Shown: in pieces, positions 42,517-51,218 of the stretch | Layout of the letters: every line of letters starts with the position of its first letter | Position numbering within the stretch: position 1 is the first letter of the stretch | NCBI RefSeq assembly: GCF_000023125.1 | Contig: NC_013037.1 | Coordinates: forward strand, 1,674,001 to 1,738,000 | DNA from: Dyadobacter fermentans DSM 18053 | Lineage (GTDB): Bacteria; Bacteroidota; Bacteroidia; Cytophagales; Spirosomataceae | Direction: 5' to 3' | Length of the DNA stretch: 64,000 bases | Notes under the pieces: generated by a model | Told to the model about the DNA's origin: nothing | Seen by the model: only the letters and a program-made list of their open reading frames with translations | Database searches by the model: none | Made by a program: the position numbers and the translations under genes

Positions 42517-43554
42517 TTATTTTACCGCAAGGGCCTTTTTTACCGCCGGAGCGACATGCGTGCCGAGCAATTCGATGGACTTCATCAGGTCCTTGTGCGC
42601 AGGCGCACCCACGTCCGTATGCATCAGAAAGCGCGTGAGCCCGAACATCTCCTGATGGTAAAGGATCTTGTCCACCACGGCCGCAGGCTCTCCTACGAAC
42701 AATGCGCCATTGCGGGTTTGCCCGCCTTCGAACTGCGAGCGCGTGTAAGGCGCCCAGCCCCGGCTGCGGCCCACCCGGTCCATTTGCGCAGCGTACGACG
42801 GAAAGTAAGTATCGTTCAGCGCCTTGCCGTCCAGCCCGATAAGCCCGTGCGAATGCGTTGCCAGCTGCATTTTGGCCGGATCGTGGCCTGCTTCGAGGTA
42901 TTCTGTTTTATATAATTCAAAAAACGGCTGAAACTGGGACGGCATACCGCCGATGATCGCGATGATCAATGGCAAACCGAGCCGCGCCGCGCGCACTACC
43001 GACTGCGGCGTGCCGCCCACAGCCACCCAGATGTCCAGGTTATTGTTCACCGCCCTCGGCAAAACCTCCTGCCTGTCGAGCGTTGCGCGGTACTTGCCTT
43101 TCCAGGTAATCACGTCGTTTTCATTGATTTCCTTCAACAATTGCAGCTTTTCCGAAAACAGGCCGTTGTAATCATTCAAATCATAGCCAAAGAGCGGAAA
43201 CGATTCGATGAAGCTCCCGCGGCCGACCGTGATTTCCGCGCGGCCTCCCGAAATGAGGTCCACCGTCGAAAAGTTCTGGTAGATGCGCACCGGATCAGCC
43301 GAGCTGAGCACGGTCACCGAGCTGGTCAGTTTGATGTTTTTCGTAACCGAAGCCGCCGCTGCAAGGATGATTTCCGGCGCTGACACCGCGAAATCCGGGC
43401 GGTGGTGCTCCCCTATCCCGAAAACATCGAGCCCTACCTCATCGGCCAGCTTGATTTCCTCCAACATATCCTGCAAACGCTCCTGCGGCGACTGAAAAGA
43501 ACGGGTGGCATTGTTAAAAGCCAGGTCCCCGAACATACTGATTCCTATTTCCAT
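42517..43554 (-). CDS. LLM-class flavin-dependent oxidoreductase (luciferase-like monooxygenase)
   Basis: 345 residues with the bacterial luciferase-like TIM barrel. It opens MEIGISMFGDLAF; typical segments are ADEVGLDVFGIGEHHRPDFA, TSSVTVLSSADPVRIYQNFS and GGRAEITVGRGSFIESFPLF, followed by VGGTPQSVVRAARLGLPLII. These enzymes use reduced FMN or F420 supplied by another protein. Bacteroidota normally use FMN, so an FMN-dependent reaction is likely, but the substrate is unknown. It is a single gene with its own terminator. Confidence 0.9.
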   Translation of the reverse strand: MEIGISMFGDLAFNNATRSFQSPQERLQDMLEEIKLADEVGLDVFGIGEHHRPDFAVSAPEIILAAAASVTKNIKLTSSVTVLSSADPVRIYQNFSTVDLISGGRAEITVGRGSFIESFPLFGYDLNDYNGLFSEKLQLLKEINENDVITWKGKYRATLDRQEVLPRAVNNNLDIWVAVGGTPQSVVRAARLGLPLIIAIIGGMPSQFQPFFELYKTEYLEAGHDPAKMQLATHSHGLIGLDGKALNDTYFPSYAAQMDRVGRSRGWAPYTRSQFEGGQTRNGALFVGEPAAVVDKILYHQEMFGLTRFLMHTDVGAPAHKDLMKSIELLGTHVAPAVKKALAVK

Positions 43555-43695
43555 TTCCTGTTTGTTTTTCGTCTTTGTCTAAGCCAGGCATTACTGCAAG
43601 GCAACGAAAATACAACCAGCAACCCGGTGTTTAGATTCCGCAAGGAGGCTTTTGAAGCGGTATCCAAAAGTATAGCGAGCGTGGGGTACGACGGC

Positions 43696-46311
43696 CTACT
43701 CACTCTTCAAACTCCTCACCGGATTCACCATGGCCGCCCTTACCGATTGAAAACTGATAGTAAACACGGCGATCAGCACGGCGATAATGCCAGCCAGGGC
43801 GAACATCCACCATTCGATATTGATCTGATAAGCAAAGCCTTGCAGCCAATGCTTCATAATGTACCAGGCTACCGGAGATGCCAGCACGATGGCCATGACG
43901 ACGAGTTTCAGAAAATCTTTGGAAAGCAGCCCCACAATGCCCGCTACCGAGGCACCCAACACCTTACGCACGCCGATTTCCTTGGTACGCTGCTCGGCGG
44001 TGAATGCCGCCAAGCCGAATAGCCCGAGGCAGGAAATGAATATTGCCAGGAATGCGAAATACCCCGCCAGCTTGCCGACGATCTGCTCACTTTGGTATTG
44101 CCGCGCATATTCCTGATCGGTAAATGCATAAGTAAACGGTACGTTAGGATTAAATTTCTTGCATATCTGCTCGATGGCCGCCAGTGTTTCGGGCGTTTTA
44201 CCCGCCTGAATGCGGATCACCACGCTGCCCTGCGGCTGGCGTGCGCCCAGGTAGGCAATCAGCGGACGAATGGCCTTGTGCAGCGACTCGAAGTGAAAAT
44301 CTTTCAAAACGCCCACAATGCGGACTTTCGACTGGCCCCAATTTATTTCCCGGCCAACGGGATTTTTGAGGCCCATTACTTTCACAGCCGTCTGGTTGAC
44401 GAGCACGCCGCTCGAATCCGTCGGGAAATCCTTCGAAAAATCGCGACCGTCGGCCATTTTCAGGTTCATGGTTTTGGTAAAATCATAACCAACACCCACG
44501 GGCGTGAACCGGACCTGTTCGGTCGGGTTGCTGCCCGGCCAGGTAATGCCGTCGGTGCCGTTGCCGTTGGACGCGGGATTGGCGGTCATGTGGGTGACCT
44601 GTTTGATGCCTGTAACCTGCGTGAGTTGTTCTTTTAACAGGTCGAATTTGGAGAAAAGGTCGCCTTCAATGGGAAAATAGACGAGGTTCTCACGGTCGAA
44701 ACCAAGGTTTTTATTTTGTACAAAACCTACCTGCCGGTAAATAATGATCATACCCACGATGAGGATCACCGACAGCCCGAACTGGAACACCACCAGCCCC
44801 TGCCGCACCCATACCGAGCTGGAATCGAATTTCAGGGCACCTTTGAGAATGCGCACCGGATTGAGCGACGATAGGAAAAATGCAGGGTAACTCCCCGCCA
44901 GCAGGCCCGTTAACACAAGCAGCCCGCCGATCACCGCCCAGAACACCGGCTCCGAAAAAGGCAACGCCATCTGCTTGCCTGTGAGGTTGTTGAATGCGGG
45001 CAAGAGCAGCGTCACCAGCAACACGGCCATGACCGCAGATAGTGTCGCAATCAGCAATGCCTCGCCCATAAACTGTCCGGCCAGCATCGAGCGCATGGCG
45101 CCTACCACCTTCCTCACGCCCACTTCCTTCGCCCGCCGCGACGATCGTGCCGTAGCGAGGTTCATAAAATTAATGCAGGCAATAAGCAGGATAAACACGG
45201 CTACAAAGCTAAAAAGCCGCACATACTCAATGCGCCCGCCGTCCATTTTGGCGTCTTTGATATTGCTGTTCAGGTAATATTCATGGAAAGGCTGCATGGC
45301 CAGCTGCGTCTTGTAGGGCTTATCGCCGTCGCGGTTTGTTTTGTCGAGCAGGTGGAGCATTTTGGCTTCCACCTTGGCGGGATCGGCATCTTTCCGGAGT
45401 TTAAAAAAGGTTACCGGATCGGTATTACTCCAGTGCGTGGCCCAGTTGTTGTCGTCCACATAGGCATCCCAGGTCATGAGGCAATCGAATTGCAGGGAAC
45501 TGTTGGTTCCTATATTTTCGAAAACGCCCGAAACGGTCATTTCCTTGCGGTTGTCGTAGCGGATCGCCTTCCCTATGGCAGCCTCGGGAGTTCCGAAAAA
45601 CGCTTCGGCCATATTACGCGAAATCACGATGTTGCTCTTGTCGCGTAATGCCCCCTCAGGAGTTCCCTGCAAGAGCTTGTAGCTGAACATTTTAAAGAAA
45701 TCCGCGCCCCCCCAGTTGGTCGCCTGCTTGTGAATTTTATTACCAACAGAAAAGGTCTGCTGAATGGTCCAGGAAAACGGCGTGCTCATTTCGATCTCGG
45801 GAACCGACTTTTTCAGCTCTTCGGCCAGCGGCCCGGGCGTCCAGATCACGCCCTGCACCTTCCCGCTGAAATGTTCGCGCATGTAAATCCGGTACAGCTG
45901 GTCCTTGTTGGCATGAAACGAATCCACGGCGCGTTCGTCGCGGATCCAGAGCAGGATCATGAGGCTGCACGCCATCCCGAGCGCAAGCCCGAGGACATTA
46001 ATGGCAGAAAATGTTTTGCTTTTGAGCAGGTTACGAAATGCGATTTTGAAGTAATTCTGAATCATGGCTGCACTAAAGGAATAGGTTTCGGAATAGTCGT
46101 TTACCCTTTTCGGGCGGGCGAACGGCCGCATGAGCCGGATTGCCGCGAGGGCATATTTCCGGTCGGCGGCCGGCTTGCCGAGGCTTTCGAGCCAGTAGGC
46201 GTACATTTCGAGCATATCGCCCTGCAATTCTTCACGTGCATCCGGATGAGACCAGCGTGCAAGCAGTCGGATAGCCCAGCGCGGCGGATGGTGATTAGCG
46301 TGCGGCTCCAT
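43696..46311 (-). CDS. ABC transporter permease with permease prefix domain (FtsX/MacB type)
   Basis: 871 residues. The N-terminal soluble prefix (about 1-75; RWAIRLLARWSHPDAREELQ and LEMYAYWLESLGK) is the permease-prefix-domain-2 type. It is followed by two MacB/FtsX modules: helix at about 95-115 with periplasmic MacB_PCD domain, three helices near 370-470, then a second copy with helices near 510-530 and 760-860. The motif ARSSRRAKEVGVRKVVGA and its second copy RTKEIGVRKVLGA are typical. There is no ATPase gene nearby, so the partner must be elsewhere. The gene starts one base after a PadR gene, and such prefix permeases are usually paired with PadR regulators. Confidence 0.92.
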   Translation of the reverse strand: MEPHANHHPPRWAIRLLARWSHPDAREELQGDMLEMYAYWLESLGKPAADRKYALAAIRLMRPFARPKRVNDYSETYSFSAAMIQNYFKIAFRNLLKSKTFSAINVLGLALGMACSLMILLWIRDERAVDSFHANKDQLYRIYMREHFSGKVQGVIWTPGPLAEELKKSVPEIEMSTPFSWTIQQTFSVGNKIHKQATNWGGADFFKMFSYKLLQGTPEGALRDKSNIVISRNMAEAFFGTPEAAIGKAIRYDNRKEMTVSGVFENIGTNSSLQFDCLMTWDAYVDDNNWATHWSNTDPVTFFKLRKDADPAKVEAKMLHLLDKTNRDGDKPYKTQLAMQPFHEYYLNSNIKDAKMDGGRIEYVRLFSFVAVFILLIACINFMNLATARSSRRAKEVGVRKVVGAMRSMLAGQFMGEALLIATLSAVMAVLLVTLLLPAFNNLTGKQMALPFSEPVFWAVIGGLLVLTGLLAGSYPAFFLSSLNPVRILKGALKFDSSSVWVRQGLVVFQFGLSVILIVGMIIIYRQVGFVQNKNLGFDRENLVYFPIEGDLFSKFDLLKEQLTQVTGIKQVTHMTANPASNGNGTDGITWPGSNPTEQVRFTPVGVGYDFTKTMNLKMADGRDFSKDFPTDSSGVLVNQTAVKVMGLKNPVGREINWGQSKVRIVGVLKDFHFESLHKAIRPLIAYLGARQPQGSVVIRIQAGKTPETLAAIEQICKKFNPNVPFTYAFTDQEYARQYQSEQIVGKLAGYFAFLAIFISCLGLFGLAAFTAEQRTKEIGVRKVLGASVAGIVGLLSKDFLKLVVMAIVLASPVAWYIMKHWLQGFAYQINIEWWMFALAGIIAVLIAVFTISFQSVRAAMVNPVRSLKSE

Positions 46312-46312
46312 A

Positions 46313-46651
46313 TCAGTTACCCATTAGTTGGAGTGTCTGCGGCGACATGGCATTCCACAGCGTCTCCCGCGCCTCTTTGGCCTCGCGCAATGCCTTGCGC
46401 CCGAATGCAGTCACCCGGAAAAACCGCTTGCGGCGACCGCCCCGCTCGGCGGTCGCCCCGCCCATTTCGGACGAGAGATAGCCTTTTTCCTCCAACCGCT
46501 GCAAAGTAGTGTGCACGGTACTGAACCCGACGGCCCGCCCGGTCTTCTGGTCGAGCTCCTGCGCGACGGTGACCGCGTAGGCTTCTTCCGCCAGTAGCGC
46601 CACCGTGAGGAGCACGACCTCTTCCAGCTCCCCTAGAAATGTTCTTTTCAT
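46313..46651 (-). CDS. PadR-family transcriptional regulator
   Basis: 112 residues of the PadR winged-helix type. It has LGELEEVVLLTVALLAEEAY, VGFSTVHTTLQRLEEKGYLS and the arginine-rich wing ERGGRRKRFFRVTAFGRKAL, with a short C-terminal helix. Its stop is separated from the permease ATG by a single base, so it is translated in one operon with that transporter and probably represses it. The ligand is unknown. This pairing recurs widely in Bacteroidota. Confidence 0.95.
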   Translation of the reverse strand: MKRTFLGELEEVVLLTVALLAEEAYAVTVAQELDQKTGRAVGFSTVHTTLQRLEEKGYLSSEMGGATAERGGRRKRFFRVTAFGRKALREAKEARETLWNAMSPQTLQLMGN

Positions 46652-47038
46652 GGCTAAAAGTATTTATTCCGATAATGTCGGGCAAATGCCATGCCAAATT
46701 CCGAAACCGGCCATTAACCCCTCAAAAACAGGTTTTTAAGTATTTAAATCAGCCCTTGCATGTCCGATTCCGAACATCGTAACCGTCAAACCGGACAATG
46801 AGGACAATGCCACAGGGTGGCTACCTGTTTATACCAATCGAACGGCGATTTAGCGGTTGACCTTTTACGGGCTTTCCATGCTCGGATTAGGCGGCTCCTA
46901 CGGAGCCCAAATGTGGGTTGTACCTGGGTTGCTATAAACTGGATGGCCCGCCGGGCCACGTTTTATCTTGCTTTTACTCCATTCATCCTAACATGCCAAC
47001 TCCTTTCTCCTGACTTGTTTGGCCCGTTGGTAGCCTTA
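46652..47038. repeat. Intergenic region with a REP-like palindrome cluster
   Basis: The 387 bp between the PadR gene and the TIM-barrel gene contain no credible gene. Two hairpins stand out: GGCTCC/GGAGCC (46893-46907) and TGGCCC/GGGCCA (46944-46958), the second followed by T-rich sequence. CTACCTGTTTATA near 46823 and CTATAAAC at 46932 are approximately inverse. This looks like a dispersed palindromic repeat cluster of the kind common in Cytophagales. Confidence 0.55.
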
Positions 47039-47932
47039 CTACTTATAGGATTCCAACGCCTCGAAATCGGTCTGCTCTTTTAAAATTTTCTTCAAACCCT
47101 CCACATTCATTGTCAGCCCTGCTTCGGCGTCGGGCGCGGTGTCTTCGTTGATGATGCCGATGGGACCGCGGTAAGGGCTGTCGCGGATGATGCGGATCAT
47201 TTCGGCTTCTGCGTCGCCCTGGCCAATGGGCACTACTTTTACGGGATTTCCCTTTTTAAGCCCCATGAGGTTGACGGCCATTAAATGCGGGAGTATTTTC
47301 GGGAAAAATTGCGGAAAACGCTCAATGTCCTCCTCGGCGTGATGCAGGTTGTAAACGATCCCGATGTTCGGGCGTTTGAGATAATCCATCACTTCCAGCT
47401 GGTTTTCAGGCATTCCGTACCAGCCGCCGTGGTTGTAAAGACCTAACATACAGCCGATTTCGGCTGCTTTGTCGGCAATGTAGGCCACTGGTTTGGCCAC
47501 TGCTTCCACCTTCTGTTGCTGGGTCATTTTGTCCATGTCTTTTATCCCACCGATCATGCACCAGATTTCGGTTTTGGTATTGTGGCGTTTCAGCAAATCG
47601 AGGATAATGGGCAGGTTTTTGTCGTTTTCCGGGTTCGGGCCGGAATAGAGCCAGAATGCCTGTAATTTGATCCCATGCTTTTTCAATGCTTCGAGCTCGG
47701 CGTCGAATTCGGGAATGTGCTTTTCGCGCCAGTCGTAAGCAAGCATGGTGAAACCCAGCTTGTTGAGCATTTCGGCCCGCTGCACAGGACTACGCTCTTT
47801 GGAATCGAATGGGACAATGCACCAGGCGATGAGGTTTTGCCGGGCGTAGATGTTGTCGGTACCCGCGGATTTTTGGCCCAAAGTAAGCTGCGAAACAAGC
47901 AGCAGCATCGACAGAAGCGTTTTTTGGATCAT
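47039..47932 (-). CDS. Secreted sugar phosphate isomerase/epimerase-like TIM-barrel protein
   Basis: 297 residues with a signal peptide (1-19, ending LTLGQ) and a xylose isomerase-like TIM barrel. The motifs KLQAFWLYSGPNPENDK, MLGLYNHGGWYGMPENQLEV and NIGIVYNLHHAEEDIE carry the usual metal-site residues in part. It differs strongly from the protein at 12393 and lacks its HNHGYE pattern, so it is a different subgroup. Exported members are implicated in periplasmic 3-keto-sugar breakdown, an inference for this one. It is divergent from the second TonB receptor gene, with a repeat-filled gap between. Confidence 0.85.
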   Translation of the reverse strand: MIQKTLLSMLLLVSQLTLGQKSAGTDNIYARQNLIAWCIVPFDSKERSPVQRAEMLNKLGFTMLAYDWREKHIPEFDAELEALKKHGIKLQAFWLYSGPNPENDKNLPIILDLLKRHNTKTEIWCMIGGIKDMDKMTQQQKVEAVAKPVAYIADKAAEIGCMLGLYNHGGWYGMPENQLEVMDYLKRPNIGIVYNLHHAEEDIERFPQFFPKILPHLMAVNLMGLKKGNPVKVVPIGQGDAEAEMIRIIRDSPYRGPIGIINEDTAPDAEAGLTMNVEGLKKILKEQTDFEALESYK

Positions 47933-47950
47933 GGGAAATTTTGAATGAGT

Positions 47951-48677
47951 GAATGAGTGACCGGGTCGCCGGAGCGATGAGTAAATATGGCAGTTCGTTT
48001 ATTAGACAACTTCTAATCCTGCGCCTGCGCAATCCGTAAATGCCGTCAGGCATGCAATATTGGTAGCAAAAAGCCCCTTATCTAACGTGCCATTAATGCC
48101 GTCAGGCATGTTACAACGACGCACTGCGCAATCCCTGTTGTTACATCCCTGACGGGATTAGTGGGACTATCGGTAAACATTTTTCTACCAATATTACATC
48201 GCGTCGCGATTGCTGCGTCTAATCTAGTGCATCTATTAGTTAACTGCTAATCCTGTGCCTGCGCAATTCGTGTAAATGCCGTCAGGCATGCAATATTGGT
48301 AGCAAAAAGTCCCACATCCAAAGCGCCACGAATGCTGTCAGGCATGTAACAACATGCGCGCAAATGCCGTCAGGCATGCAATATCGGTAGCAAAAAGCCC
48401 CTTATCCAAAGCGCCACGAATGCCGTCAGGCATGTAACAACAATGCACTGCGCAATCCGTGTTGTTACATCCCTGACGGGATTTGTGGACTATCGGTAAA
48501 CATTTTTCTACCAATATTACATCGCTTCGCGATTTATTCAATCATTGTCGGCGATCCGGTCAATCATCGCTCCGGCGGCCCGGTCAGTCAGTCATTCAAT
48601 CATTCACTCGTTCACTCATTCACTCATTCACTCATTCACTCATTCACTCATCGCTCCGGCGACCCGGTCACCCATTC
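47951..48677. repeat. 727-bp REP-like repeat cassette bounded by 32-bp inverted repeats
   Basis: The left arm (47951-47982) and right arm (48646-48677) are inverted copies with one mismatch over 32 bp; the core reads CCGGGTCGCCGGAGCGATGA. Between them are repeated units carrying ATGCCGTCAGGCATG, CAATATTGGTAGCAAAAAG and TGTTGTTACATCCCTGACGG, in two partial copies near 48038-48211 and 48275-48533. Parts of each unit are themselves inverted, so the whole could fold into large hairpins. No transposase or other gene lies inside. It looks like a non-autonomous repeat or MITE-like element. Confidence 0.8.
48601..48648. repeat. Octamer tandem repeat (CATTCACT x6)
   Basis: Six consecutive copies of CATTCACT, the second reading CGTTCACT. 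They adjoin the right inverted-repeat arm; the left arm has about two copies of the complementary octamer GAATGAGT. Copy number could vary by slippage. Confidence 0.9.
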
Positions 48678-48763
48678 CCCTTTCACCCCTTCACTCATGC
48701 TTTCTTATAAAATTTTAATTTTTTTCAAAAACCGACCTTCGGGTCGTTTGGGGTAATGCTACT

Positions 48764-48792
48764 ATGAGGTGATATTAGCATTAACACCTCAT
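48764..48792 (+). promoter_or_regulatory. Inverted repeat spanning the start codon of the second TonB receptor gene
   Basis: ATGAGGTG (48764-48771) and CACCTCAT (48785-48792) are perfect inverted 8-mers. The second overlaps the ATG at 48791. It could be an operator or a hairpin limiting translation initiation. A second hairpin, CGACC-TTCG-GGTCG, lies just upstream at 48733-48746. Confidence 0.4.
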
Positions 48793-51187
48793 GCCAAGCA
48801 GCTTATTTACACGTTTATTCCTCCTGATTTCAATCAGTTTTATTGGGTTACAAGGGTTTGCCCAGAAAGTCCCTTCTGTTACCGGTTATGTGAAGACGGA
48901 ATCGGGCGAGGCGTTGCCCGGGGCGACGGTTTCCCTGCTTAAAACACCACACGGCGTTACTACCGATGCGAACGGCTTTTTCACGTTACCGAACGTTAAA
49001 GCGGGCAGTTATACGATCCAGGCCACGCTCATGGGCTATAAGGCGATGTCCGAAACGGTTAGCATCCAGGCTGGAAAAACGGCCTCTCTGAGCTTTCAAC
49101 TCAAAGAAAACCAGCAGAATCTCAGCGAAGTGAGCGTTTACGGGAAAACGGAAACGCAGGTGGTGAAGGAGCAGGCATTTACCGTGAATGCCATTGAAAC
49201 AAAACAATTCCAGAACACCACCGCCGATTTGAACCAGGTGCTCAACCGCAGTGCGGGTGTGCGCATCCGTGAGCAGGGCGGGCTGGGTTCGAACTTCAAT
49301 TTTTCGATCAACGGGCTGTCGGGCAAGGCGGTGAAGTACTTTATCGACGGCGTGCCTATGGAAGTAATGGGCAGCGCGATGTCGCTGAACAACATCCCGG
49401 TAAACCTTTCGGAGCGGATTGAAGTGTACAAAGGCGTGGTGCCGGTGCAGCTGGGTTCTGATGCGATGGGCGGCGCCGTGAATGTGATCACAAACCAGAA
49501 GCAGACCAATTATCTCGACCTCAGCCACAGCTACGGCTCGTTTAACACCCACCGTTCGGCGGTGACGGCCCAGTATGTGCACAAGCCAACGGGCATTACC
49601 GTGAAAGCGAGCGGCTTTTTCAATTATTCCGACAACAATTATAAAATGAAGGGCGTCGAGATCCTGGAAGGCGGCACGCGGGTCGGCAACCAGATCACCG
49701 ATCTCAATGGCGCCAACTTCGTGACAACCAACGTGAAGCGCTTCCACGATCACTACCGCTCCGGAATGGGCCAGGTGGAGGTGGGTATTTCCAACAAAAG
49801 CTGGGCCGACGTGCTGTATGCCGGATTTGGCTATTCGGAAACGCGACAGGACCAGCAAACGGGTTTCGAGCAAGCGATCGTGTATGGCAATGTGGACCGG
49901 AAAGGAAAGTCGTCGACAGCGACATTGCGTTACAAGAAAAGCAATTTGCTCGTTAGCGGACTGGATGTGAATGTGTTCGCATCGCTTTCCAAAGACAAAT
50001 TCCTGACCGCCGACACGCTGCTGCGCCAATATTACTGGGATGGTTCGTGGACGGTTAAGGGCGCAACGGAAATGGGCGGGGTTAAATCGCTTTCGCACAT
50101 CAACCGCCCGCGCTCGTTTATGCGGGCAAATGCGAGCTACACGCTCAGCGATCAGCATTCATTTAATATCAACTACACTTTCGACCGCCTCAAAAACGAG
50201 AACTACAATGAGCTGCTCGTCTCCGGCGACGATATGCCGGGCATTATGACGAAGCAAATCCTCGGCCTGGCCTACCAGCAGGAGCTGCTCAACAAGCGCT
50301 GGACGAATACGTTTTTTATCAAATACTACGGCCTGGGGCTTGAACGGAAGAAATGGATCGACAATAGTTACCAGACGCTGAACGACAAATTCCCGAACTA
50401 CGGCTACGGCGCGGCGTCGCGCTACAAGATCCTCCCCGACCTTGGCATAAAGCTGTCCCTTGAACACACGTTTCGCTTGCAGGAAGTGGAAGAAGTTTTC
50501 GGCGACGGCCTGAACCTGCAACCGAATCCCGATCTCAAACCCGAGCGCAGCGACAATGTGAACCTGGGCTCCTACTACGGCTTCCGCACCGGCAAACACC
50601 GGTTTTTTGCAGAAGCGGCGGGATTTTACCGCAATGCCTCGGACTTCATTTACCCCGTGGCCGACCAGCGTTCGAAGGCTTTGAAGAATGAAAATAAATC
50701 CAATGTGCGCGTGACCGGCTTCGAAGCCGAACTCCGGTACGACTACGCGGACCTGCTGTCGTTCAATGTGAATGCGACCTATCAGAGTGCCGTCAACATG
50801 ACCAAATTCGGCAGCACGACTTCCAATTTGCCCGAAGCGACCTACAAGAACAAGATCCCTAACCAGCCGTGGTTCTTCGGCAATGCCAACTTCGGCATCG
50901 GGAAAAGTGATGTATTTACAAAAGGTTCGCGCCTGCAATTCAGCTGGTTTACGCAATATGTGCATTGGTTTTACCTGACCTGGGAGGCATTCGGCAATGT
51001 AAATGGCAAATCCACCATCCCGAGCCAGCTGATCCACAACGCAACGCTGAGCTACTCATTCCGCGATGGCCGCTACAATGTCTCCGCGGAATGCCGCAAC
51101 CTCACCGATGACCTTGCCTACGACAATTTCAGGCTCCAAAAACCCGGTCGCGCTTTTGCATTGAAACTCAGGTATTTTATTCAGTAA
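48791..51187 (+). CDS. TonB-dependent siderophore-type receptor (XusA-like), second copy
   Basis: 798 residues: signal peptide (1-24), CarboxypepD-like domain (about 28-105; GEALPGATVSLLKTPHGVTT), plug with NRSAGVRIREQGGLGSNFNF and NIPVNLSERIEVYKGVVPVQ, and a barrel ending GRAFALKLRYFIQ. The plug, length and C-terminus closely parallel the receptor at 9738, so the two are paralogues. It lies 31 bp before a DUF4374 lipoprotein gene, giving the same two-gene module in the opposite orientation. No iron box like that at 12201 was found upstream; a hairpin covers the start codon instead. It probably takes up a ferric siderophore. Confidence 0.88.
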   Translation: MPSSLFTRLFLLISISFIGLQGFAQKVPSVTGYVKTESGEALPGATVSLLKTPHGVTTDANGFFTLPNVKAGSYTIQATLMGYKAMSETVSIQAGKTASLSFQLKENQQNLSEVSVYGKTETQVVKEQAFTVNAIETKQFQNTTADLNQVLNRSAGVRIREQGGLGSNFNFSINGLSGKAVKYFIDGVPMEVMGSAMSLNNIPVNLSERIEVYKGVVPVQLGSDAMGGAVNVITNQKQTNYLDLSHSYGSFNTHRSAVTAQYVHKPTGITVKASGFFNYSDNNYKMKGVEILEGGTRVGNQITDLNGANFVTTNVKRFHDHYRSGMGQVEVGISNKSWADVLYAGFGYSETRQDQQTGFEQAIVYGNVDRKGKSSTATLRYKKSNLLVSGLDVNVFASLSKDKFLTADTLLRQYYWDGSWTVKGATEMGGVKSLSHINRPRSFMRANASYTLSDQHSFNINYTFDRLKNENYNELLVSGDDMPGIMTKQILGLAYQQELLNKRWTNTFFIKYYGLGLERKKWIDNSYQTLNDKFPNYGYGAASRYKILPDLGIKLSLEHTFRLQEVEEVFGDGLNLQPNPDLKPERSDNVNLGSYYGFRTGKHRFFAEAAGFYRNASDFIYPVADQRSKALKNENKSNVRVTGFEAELRYDYADLLSFNVNATYQSAVNMTKFGSTTSNLPEATYKNKIPNQPWFFGNANFGIGKSDVFTKGSRLQFSWFTQYVHWFYLTWEAFGNVNGKSTIPSQLIHNATLSYSFRDGRYNVSAECRNLTDDLAYDNFRLQKPGRAFALKLRYFIQ

Positions 51188-51218
51188 TCAACCCAAATTT
51201 TCATCTATAACACCCAAA

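Noticed and set aside
46817..47083. 88-residue open frame after the PadR gene
   Set aside because: It runs through palindromic repeats and overlaps the end of the TIM-barrel gene; no family resemblance.
47951..48677. Insertion sequence with transposase
   Set aside because: Inverted ends are present but no coding sequence lies between them.
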